Of a stretch of DNA of 6,559 nt, positions 1 through 3,703 are shown in pieces. The notes under the pieces are model-generated. The model was not told where the DNA came from and did not search any database. It saw only the letters and a list, made by a program, of their open reading frames with translations. Position 1 is the stretch's first letter. Every line of letters starts with the position of its first letter. Where the stretch lies: NCBI GenBank assembly GCA_937884385.1, contig CALGCW010000287.1:1-6559 (forward strand), given 5' to 3'. The stretch is from an uncultured Clostridia bacterium. GTDB taxonomy: Bacteria > Bacillota > Clostridia > Oscillospirales > CAG-272. The translations under genes and the position numbers were made by a program.

Positions 1-927
1 AATTTTATATACAAGCTCTTCCATCATTGTGGGAAGGTCAGGATATTCTTCGCTAAAGTTTGCAAGGATAGCTTCCTTGATGGGGAACATTCTTGCATCA
101 CGAACTGTCTTGTCGTCAGTGTCGAGAGCAACCATAACGTCCTTCTCACAGAAAGCGAAAATCTTATCGAACATATCGTGATCAAGCTCGCAAGAGGGAT
201 ATTCGAACTTTGTCTTGCCGATTTCGTCAACGATTGCGTTAATGAACTCAAGTACACCTTGATTTTCCTTGTGAGCGAGCATAATCGCGTCGAACATAAG
301 ATCGTCTTCAACTTCGTTTGCACCTGCCTCAATCATAACAACCTTCTTCATAGAAGATGCAACTGTAAGCTCAAGGTCGGAAACTGCTCTCTGTGCTTCT
401 GTGGGGTTAACAACGAGCTTGCCGTCAACAAGGCCCATAAATACACCTGAAATGGGGCCATTCCAAGGAATATCTGAAATAGAAAGAGCGATTGATGCAC
501 CAATCATAGCTGTAATTTCGGGTGAACAATCGGGATCGTAGGACATTACTGTAAGTGTAAGAGCAACGTCGTTACGAAGATCCTTGGGGAAAAGGGGACG
601 GATGGGACGGTCGATAACACGGCTTGTGAGAATTGCCTTCTCGGGGGGACGTCCCTCACGGCGAAGGTAGCCGCCGGGGATCTTACCTGCCGCATACATT
701 CTCTCGTCAAAGTCAACGGAGAGGGGAAGGAAGTCGATACCGTCACGGGGCTTCTCTGATGCGGTTGCACAGCAGAGAACTGCAGTATCACCGTATCTTA
801 CGAGACAGGAGCCGTTTGCAAGACCTGCAAGCTTGCCTGTTTCAACAACGAGGGGTCTGCCTGCAAGTGTGTAATGAAATGTCTTAAAGTTTTTAAACAC
901 CATAGGTGAGCTGATTGAATTACTCAT
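1..927 (-). CDS. pnp: Polyribonucleotide nucleotidyltransferase (PNPase), N-terminal 309 residues, cut by window edge
   Basis: PNPase degrades RNA 3'-to-5' by phosphorolysis, releasing nucleoside diphosphates, and takes part in mRNA turnover as a cytoplasmic trimer. The frame is open from the ATG at 927 to base 1 with no stop. The first core (RNase PH-like) domain spans roughly residues 12-145 and includes LAGRPLVVETGKLAGLANGS (21-40) and the block GGYLRREGRPPEKAILTSR (85-103) followed by VIDRPIRPLFP (104-114). This is diagnostic of the family. Residues from about 235 onward begin the all-helical linker. The catalytic second core, KH and S1 domains (full proteins are about 700 residues) lie outside the window. 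The start is fixed by GGAGG at 936-940, 8 nt from the ATG. The central-channel loop, FFRR in E. coli, reads YLRR (87-90) here. The gene lies downstream of rpsO on the same strand, the conserved order. Identity is certain; completeness cannot be judged. Confidence 0.97.
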   Translation of the reverse strand, partial: MSNSISSPMVFKNFKTFHYTLAGRPLVVETGKLAGLANGSCLVRYGDTAVLCCATASEKPRDGIDFLPLSVDFDERMYAAGKIPGGYLRREGRPPEKAILTSRVIDRPIRPLFPKDLRNDVALTLTVMSYDPDCSPEITAMIGASIALSISDIPWNGPISGVFMGLVDGKLVVNPTEAQRAVSDLELTVASSMKKVVMIEAGANEVEDDLMFDAIMLAHKENQGVLEFINAIVDEIGKTKFEYPSCELDHDMFDKIFAFCEKDVMVALDTDDKTVRDARMFPIKEAILANFSEEYPDLPTMMEELVYKI

Positions 928-963
928 TTTAAATTCCTCCATAAAAATTTTATATTCTTAATT

Positions 964-1036
964 CTTACGGGGTTTAGCACTTAATTACAAGCTCAAAATA
1001 ATTGAACGCATAATTAACTGCTAACCCGACCGTAAG
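964..1036 (-). promoter_or_regulatory. Long imperfect stem-loop in the pnp leader
   Basis: Arms 964-987 and 1011-1036 can form about 22 base pairs: 7 outer pairs, a 2-nt bulge, 2 pairs, a mismatch, 6 pairs, a mismatch, and 7 inner pairs (TTAATTA/TAATTAA). The loop is 23 nt. The structure ends 23 nt before the pnp ribosome binding site. It has no T-run and so does not look like a terminator. In E. coli, RNase III cuts a stem in the pnp leader and PNPase then represses its own expression. By position and size this could be an analogous processing site, but that role is inferred. Confidence 0.7.
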
Positions 1037-1050
1037 ATTTTGCGACTTAA

Positions 1051-1103
1051 CTAAAAACAAACAAAGGGAGTGAGGAGTCGGCAAAAACCCACTCTCCCAC
1101 TCC
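1051..1103 (-). terminator. Terminator-like hairpin after rpsO
   Basis: In the rpsO sense, GGAGTGGGAG (1094-1103) pairs with CTCCTCACTCC (1067-1077), giving 10 pairs with one bulged base and a 16-nt loop. CTTTGTTTGTTTTTAG follows. The stem begins 10 nt past the rpsO stop. The interrupted T-tract and large loop suggest partial termination, so pnp may be reached by read-through. I found no convincing pnp promoter; the best candidate, TTGTTT-16 nt-CAAAAT, overlaps the T-tract and is weak. Confidence 0.7.
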
Positions 1104-1113
1104 ATATTTGTTC

Positions 1114-1377
1114 TTACTTTCTGATGCCAAGCTTTTTGATGATAGCGCGGTATCTTTCGATATCAACTCTCTGAAGATAGCCAAGAAGGTTTCTTCTGTG
1201 ACCAACCATTTTAAGAAGACCGCGACGGCTGTGATGGTCGTTGTGGTTGTTCTTAAGATGCTCGTTAAGAGAGTTAATTCTGTGAGTGAGAATAGCGATC
1301 TGCACCTCGGGAGAACCTGTGTCGCCCTCGTGTGTAGCGTATTCAGCAATTATTGCCTGCTTTTCGTCCTTCAACAT
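1114..1377 (-). CDS. rpsO: 30S ribosomal protein S15
   Basis: S15 is a primary binding protein of the small subunit. It binds the three-way junction of 16S rRNA helices 20-22 and nucleates the platform. The 87-residue product is close to the usual 88-89. It contains GDTGSPEVQIAILT (18-31) and the rRNA-binding block HNDHHSRRGLLKMVGHRR (45-62), and ends in the typical basic tail KKLGIRK. An in-frame ATG at 1395 would add MKGEKI. I prefer the ATG at 1377 because AAAGGTG (1386-1392) lies 8 nt upstream of it, the protein then begins MLKDEKQ like its relatives, and the upper ATG has no ribosome binding site. The gene has its own strong promoter and is followed by a hairpin and then pnp, the widespread rpsO-pnp arrangement. 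Confidence 0.97.
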   Translation of the reverse strand: MLKDEKQAIIAEYATHEGDTGSPEVQIAILTHRINSLNEHLKNNHNDHHSRRGLLKMVGHRRNLLGYLQRVDIERYRAIIKKLGIRK

Positions 1378-1382
1378 GATTT

Positions 1383-1434
1383 TTTCACCTTTCATAAATT
1401 ATTTAACGAAAAGCACAGTAATCGGCGGGTGAAA
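1383..1434 (-). promoter_or_regulatory. rpsO leader segment with anti-Shine-Dalgarno pairing
   Basis: The rpsO leader is about 107 nt long, counted from the predicted transcription start near 1484. It contains TTTCACC (1428-1434), perfectly complementary over 7 nt to GGTGAAA (1383-1389), which covers the rpsO ribosome binding site. Pairing would occlude initiation. S15 represses its own translation through leader RNA structures in several bacteria, and those structures differ between lineages. This pairing is therefore a candidate switch. Only the complementarity is seen directly. Confidence 0.5.
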
Positions 1435-1490
1435 CACAGCTATTGCCATCTTATTTTCCCGAAAACCGAGCTTTACGTCATACGAAACAC

Positions 1491-1519
1491 ATTTTATCAT
1501 ATAAAAAGCATTTTGTAAA
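1491..1519 (-). promoter_or_regulatory. Sigma-A-type promoter of rpsO
   Basis: TTTACA (1514-1519) and TAAAAT (1491-1496) are separated by exactly 17 nt on the minus strand, with A/T-rich sequence upstream (1520-1610) resembling an UP element. Transcription should start near 1484. It is the only strong promoter seen upstream of rpsO, and it may also drive pnp by read-through. Confidence 0.85.
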
Positions 1520-1629
1520 GAGCTTTTTCAAAATTTTTTCAAATATTTTTGTTTGTTTTCCATTAATTATATATTTTTCATTTGTTCTTTTTGACCAAAA
1601 ATAATAAAAGTAGTAAAAAAGCGAGTTTT

Positions 1630-1643
1630 GACAGAATTCTGTC
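1630..1643. promoter_or_regulatory. 14-bp perfect palindrome, possible operator
   Basis: GACAGAATTCTGTC is a perfect 14-bp inverted repeat. It ends 20 nt upstream of the extended -10 of the holin-like unit, so it covers about -49 to -36 relative to the predicted start. That position suits a transcription factor acting on this promoter. It does not match the GAAC-N4-GTTC LexA consensus of Firmicutes. It overlaps a TTGACA hexamer (1628-1633) that is too far (33 nt) from the -10 to act as its -35. Confidence 0.45.
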
Positions 1644-1663
1644 GCGAGCCCGTGCGCGTGGAG

Positions 1664-1672
1664 TGTTATAAT
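1664..1672 (+). promoter_or_regulatory. Extended -10 promoter of the holin-like unit
   Basis: TGTTATAAT is a perfect extended -10 (TGn plus TATAAT), predicting a start near 1679 and a leader of about 30 nt before the ATG at 1709. No -35 hexamer lies at the right spacing (1644-1649 is GCGAGC). The promoter therefore probably relies on the TG element or on an activator. Confidence 0.7.
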
Positions 1673-1708
1673 ATATTCGGGATGGAAAGTGGCTTGAAAG
1701 GAGAAAAA

Positions 1709-1939
1709 ATGACTTGGGAAATTGCGGGGGGAATGTTTGGTATCATTTCTGCATTCATCGCTGTGATGAACGTTGTAGTCAAGGTGAATTCAACTCTCGC
1801 GAAGCTTGAAAATGCTGTAGTTCAACTTAAGGAATGTATGGAGCGTCAGTCTGACAAAAACGCTCATTTTTATACGGAATTATCAGAGCATGAAAAGAGA
1901 ATATCGGTGCTTGAAGAGAGAAGGAGGGGCGAAAAATGA
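1709..1939 (+). CDS. Small membrane-anchored coiled-coil protein, phage-like, function unknown
   Basis: I do not recognise the 76-residue product as a named family. One hydrophobic segment (about residues 4-25, GGMFGIISAFIAVMNVVV) is followed by a charged heptad-rich helix (about 27-75, ending VLEERRRGEK). The likely topology is a membrane anchor with a cytoplasmic coiled coil. The ATG at 1709 is chosen because AAAGGAG (1697-1703) lies 5 nt upstream. The in-frame ATG at 1682 has no such site and would lie almost at the predicted transcript start. The stop overlaps the next start as ATGA, so the two genes are probably translationally coupled. Small proteins combining one membrane segment and a coiled coil often precede holins in phage lysis modules (XhlA has the reverse order, and BhlA/UviB has a similar order). 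This suggests a holin partner, by inference only. Confidence 0.75.
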   Translation: MTWEIAGGMFGIISAFIAVMNVVVKVNSTLAKLENAVVQLKECMERQSDKNAHFYTELSEHEKRISVLEERRRGEK

Positions 1940-2148
1940 AAGCTGATTGGAAGAAAAAGCTGACGAGCAGAAAGTTTTGGGCGGCGCTTTGCGCCTTCGT
2001 GGGTGCTGTGTGTGTGCTCTTTGGGGTGGACGAGCTGACGGCGGAGAAGCTCATCGCGGTTTTAACATCGCTTGGAGTACTTGCAACGTACATACTTACG
2101 GAAGGATATCTTGACGGAAAAGCAATGGATAAGGACAATAAAAAGTAA
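1936..2148 (+). CDS. Holin-like small membrane protein
   Basis: The 70-residue product has a basic N-terminus (KADWKKKLTSRKFW) and two hydrophobic segments (about 13-31 and 38-57) separated by a short turn (GVDELTAEK). Its charged tail ends DKDNKK. This layout, including the W-K-x-K-x-x-S-R-K-F-W lead-in and the TYILTEGYLDGKA end, resembles short class II-type holins of clostridial phages, which form membrane lesions that let endolysin out. AAGGAGG (1921-1927) lies 8 nt upstream of the ATG, inside the preceding gene. The start overlaps that gene by 4 nt. A strong terminator follows 15 nt after the stop, so the two genes form a closed unit. No endolysin, integrase or other phage gene is visible nearby. 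The membrane-protein call is solid; the holin function is inferred from resemblance. Confidence 0.8.
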   Translation: MKADWKKKLTSRKFWAALCAFVGAVCVLFGVDELTAEKLIAVLTSLGVLATYILTEGYLDGKAMDKDNKK

Positions 2149-2163
2149 TGACGGAAAATGCAT

Positions 2164-2198
2164 AAAACACGGGACAAAGAAGAGTCCCGTGTTTTTTT
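2164..2198 (+). terminator. Rho-independent terminator of the holin-like unit
   Basis: CACGGGAC (2168-2175) pairs perfectly with GTCCCGTG (2184-2191) around the loop AAAGAAGA, and seven T follow. Four A upstream extend the stem into the T-run. It is a textbook intrinsic terminator. Confidence 0.93.
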
Positions 2199-2387
2199 GT
2201 ATGGTAAATCGAGGAGGAGTGAGAAAAGAGGGGTTTTCGCTTTTTTGAAAAACGACCCGCGAACCTCCAAAAAACTCGGCTGTTCTCGTTTCGGGGAACC
2301 CCTACCGCAAAAAACTTTTATAGCTTGGGGGTGAGTAAATGCAAAATGCAAAATTGGGATTTATCGGTGAGATAAAAAGTTACTTTT
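2199..2387. other. Non-coding stretch between terminator and 134-bp repeat
   Basis: I see no gene with a ribosome binding site here. A minus-strand open frame crosses it, but it is antisense to the two small genes and has no family features. The segment contains a short GGGGAACCCC palindrome (2293-2302), A/T-rich blocks, and a direct GCAAAAT repeat (2341-2347 and 2348-2354). It ends in the repeat motif annotated separately at 2351. Confidence 0.5.
2351..2371 (+). repeat. Dispersed repeat motif, copy 1
   Basis: This 21-base segment, with core GGATTTATCGG, matches 6476-6496 at 19 of 21 positions in the same orientation. Each copy lies 3' of a terminated plus-strand gene and is followed shortly by GTTACTTT. 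This indicates a dispersed intergenic repeat rather than chance. Confidence 0.6.
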
Positions 2388-2521
2388 CTTAATATCCCTC
2401 TCAGTCAGCAGAGCTGACAGCTCTCCCCGAGGGCGAGCCTTTTTCTTAGTAAACGCGATACTGAAAGCCTCTCACTTTGGGAGAGGTGGATGCCGTAAGG
2501 CAGCCGGAGAGGGGTATTAAG
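2388..2521. repeat. 134-bp MITE-like palindromic repeat element
   Basis: The ends are imperfect inverted repeats: CTTAATATCCCTCTC at the left matches the complement of the right end, CTTAATACCCCTCTC, at 14 of 15 positions. Inside are four hairpins: GTCAGC/GCTGAC (2404-2418), GCTCTCCC/GGGCGAGC with one mismatch (2420-2438), CCTCTC/GAGAGG (2468-2486), and TGCC-GTAA-GGCA (2491-2502). There is no coding capacity. The CCTCTC...GAGAGG hairpin cassette resembles multi-copy intergenic repeats I associate with clostridial genomes. The TTAA at each end could be part of the repeat or a target duplication. Copy number cannot be seen here. Confidence 0.75.
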
Positions 2522-2770
2522 TTATGTTTTGTTTGTTGAAATATAGCCGTTAGATATGGTTTTGGCGATGTGTGAGAGTAGCAAATTACAGATTTTCGAC
2601 AAGGGAGAAAATCGTTTTGCGTTGTGACGTGTCACAACACAATTTGCGCGTAAATAATGGGCAAACTGCGTTTTTGCGTGCAAAATGGTGTCGTGAGACA
2701 CCAAGCACGTTTGCTGGGCGCGCCACTCAAACTTCAGCTTTGTGTTGATTATACGCGCGGCGTCTTTTTG
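2522..2770. other. Non-coding stretch rich in hairpins
   Basis: No supported gene. A 60-codon minus-strand frame starting with TTG at 2704 has no ribosome binding site. Clear inverted repeats are GTTGTGAC/GTCACAAC (2621-2638) and a nested structure at 2661-2714 with arms GCAAAC/GTTTGC, CGTGC/GCACG and TGGTGTC/GACACCA around the loop GTGA. A GGCGCGCC site lies at 2717-2724. Neither hairpin has a T-tail, so they are not ordinary terminators. Confidence 0.5.
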
Positions 2771-2792
2771 GTTCTTTTTCTAGAAAAAGAAC
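2771..2792. repeat. 22-bp perfect palindrome
   Basis: GTTCTTTTTCT and AGAAAAAGAAC abut as a perfect 22-bp inverted repeat, preceded by TTTTTG. The layout parallels the palindrome at 6515-6540, which in the opposite orientation is likewise preceded by TTTTTTG. The two are probably diverged copies of one family. Confidence 0.65.
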
Positions 2793-2824
2793 ATATTTTT
2801 TCTTTGGTACTTTTCAAAATATAA

Positions 2825-2853
2825 AAATATCACGAGATTTTTGTGGGATATTT
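2825..2853 (-). terminator. Possible weak terminator of the TauE-like pair
   Basis: In the minus sense, AAATAT-CC-CAC pairs with GTG-ATATTT (nine pairs with a CC bulge and a 9-nt loop), followed by TTTATATTTTG. The hairpin overlaps the stop codon of the second permease gene. The stem is mostly A-T, so it is only a candidate. Confidence 0.4.
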
Positions 2854-3196
2854 ATTTTTTAAATACGCCGATGATGCCGGTGAGAACGAGCATTCCGCCG
2901 AATACTTTTTTAAGAAGCTCGGGGGACACGGCACCTGCGAGTACAGTGCCGAGAAGAGAGCCGATTATTCCGAACGCACTCATCAAAAGAGACGTTCTCC
3001 ACAGGATCTTTTTTTGCTTTAAGCTGAAAAGAGTGGACGCGGTGGCGCTGACGATAAAAAAAGAAAGATTTGCTCCCTGAGCGAGCATTTGCGGAACTGA
3101 CTCAAAGAGAGTCAGATAGATTACGAGCAGTCCGCCGCCACCAAGTCCCATACCCGACAGCACCGCTATCAAAAAAGGAATAACGAACGTTTTCAT
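2852..3196 (-). CDS. Half-size TauE/SafE-family permease, C-terminal-type half
   Basis: The TauE/SafE family comprises inner-membrane transporters linked to export of sulfite, sulfoacetate and other organosulfur anions. The substrate here cannot be told. The 114-residue protein has about four membrane segments (roughly 4-32, 42-59, 66-89, 95-111). Near its start is the glycine-rich family signature GMGLGGGG (15-22), then QGANLSFFIVSATAS (40-54). Full-length members have about 250 residues and two such four-helix repeats, so this equals one repeat. AAAGGAG overlaps the stop of the preceding gene, which lies 9 nt upstream, so the two genes are very likely co-translated into partner halves. No cysteine-, taurine- or sulfur-metabolism gene is visible nearby. 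Confidence 0.85.
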   Translation of the reverse strand: MKTFVIPFLIAVLSGMGLGGGGLLVIYLTLFESVPQMLAQGANLSFFIVSATASTLFSLKQKKILWRTSLLMSAFGIIGSLLGTVLAGAVSPELLKKVFGGMLVLTGIIGVFKK

Positions 3197-3205
3197 ATTT
3201 CTCCT

Positions 3206-3583
3206 TTATCTAAAGATCATTGATATTCCCGAAACTATGACGAGTAGGGAAAAAGCGAGCTTTAAAAGGCTTGAACGCACGCGCGAAAGCAGAAAAGCAC
3301 CCAAAACACCGCCCAAAATTCCGGGCAAGATGAGGTGGAGAAACCCTTCGTCAAACGAAAAGTAGCCCTTTAGCATATAGAGAGCAAACGAAGAGACGGA
3401 TATAGGAAGCATCGTTGCAACTGCGTTGGCAAAGACACCGCCGTTCTGCTTTTCGCTCTCGCTAAGCGTTTTTGAAAGAAAATATGTGACTATAATTCCA
3501 CCGCCCGCGCCGAGCAAGCCGTTTATAAATCCTGAAAGCGCGCCTATTATGGCGTGCCATTTGTGTTTTTTGATAAATAACAT
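3206..3583 (-). CDS. Half-size TauE/SafE-family permease, N-terminal-type half
   Basis: The 125-residue protein has about four membrane segments (roughly 10-36, 48-71, 82-100, 107-124). It carries the family signature GFINGLLGAGGGI (18-30), followed by NAVATMLPISVSS (53-65), typical of the first repeat of TauE/SafE proteins. It opens the two-gene unit and is read before the second half, matching the order of the repeats in full-length members. Together the halves total 239 residues, about the size of one complete transporter. GGAG (3591-3594) lies 7 nt before the ATG. The promoter is uncertain: TTAGTA-17 nt-TATTAT at 3638-3666 (minus) is the best candidate and overlaps the ftsK promoters. The substrate is unknown. 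Confidence 0.85.
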   Translation of the reverse strand: MLFIKKHKWHAIIGALSGFINGLLGAGGGIIVTYFLSKTLSESEKQNGGVFANAVATMLPISVSSFALYMLKGYFSFDEGFLHLILPGILGGVLGAFLLSRVRSSLLKLAFSLLVIVSGISMIFR

Positions 3584-3613
3584 AAAAATCTCCGTTTTTT
3601 AGAAAATAAAATG

Positions 3614-3642
3614 TTGAAATTCGGTATTTTGTGTGTTATAAT
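3614..3642 (+). promoter_or_regulatory. Upstream sigma-A promoter of ftsK (P1)
   Basis: TTGAAA (3614-3619) and TATAAT (3637-3642) are 17 nt apart, and the -10 is extended by TGT. This is close to ideal consensus, with a predicted start near 3649 and a leader of about 55 nt. It lies just upstream of the divergent TauE-like gene start. Confidence 0.82.
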
Positions 3643-3651
3643 AACTATGTA

Positions 3652-3680
3652 TTGACTATTTACTAAATGTAGTATATAAA
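3652..3680 (+). promoter_or_regulatory. Downstream sigma-A promoter of ftsK (P2)
   Basis: TTGACT (3652-3657) and TATAAA (3675-3680) are 17 nt apart, placing the start near 3687, just before the ribosome binding site. A small dyad, TACTA-AATG-TAGTA (3661-3674), fills most of the spacer and could be bound by a regulator. Confidence 0.78.
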
Positions 3681-3687
3681 TTTCAGC

Positions 3688-3700
3688 AAAGGAAGTGATC
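3688..3700 (+). promoter_or_regulatory. Unusually long ribosome binding site that sets the ftsK start
   Basis: AAAGGAAGTGATC matches 12 of 13 bases of the Firmicute sequence complementary to the 16S rRNA 3' end (AAAGGAGGTGATC). It contains the in-frame GTG at 3695, which therefore cannot be a realistic start. The ATG at 3704 is well spaced. Confidence 0.8.
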
Positions 3701-3703
3701 TTA

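Noticed and set aside
1378..1395. Six-residue upstream extension of S15 (MKGEKI)
   Set aside because: These bases contain the ribosome binding site for the downstream ATG, and homologous proteins start at that ATG.
1628..1633. TTGACA as the -35 of the holin-like unit
   Set aside because: It is 33 nt from the TATAAT, twice the workable spacing. It probably matters only as part of the palindrome, if at all.
1628..1708. N-terminal extension of the coiled-coil protein gene
   Set aside because: It would include the promoter -10 region. The ATG at 1709 has a clear ribosome binding site while the upstream starts have none.
1827..2351. 174-codon minus-strand open frame
   Set aside because: It is antisense to the two small plus-strand genes and crosses their terminator. 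It has no ribosome binding site and no recognisable family features.
2388..2521. CRISPR array or tRNA gene
   Set aside because: The repeats are inverted, not regularly spaced direct repeats, and no cloverleaf or CCA end is present.
2522..2704. 60-codon minus-strand frame in the gene-free region
   Set aside because: It begins with TTG, lacks a ribosome binding site, and runs through hairpin repeats, so it is probably a chance frame.
2841..3080. 79-codon plus-strand frame opposite the second permease gene
   Set aside because: It lies entirely antisense to a well-supported membrane protein gene and has no ribosome binding site.
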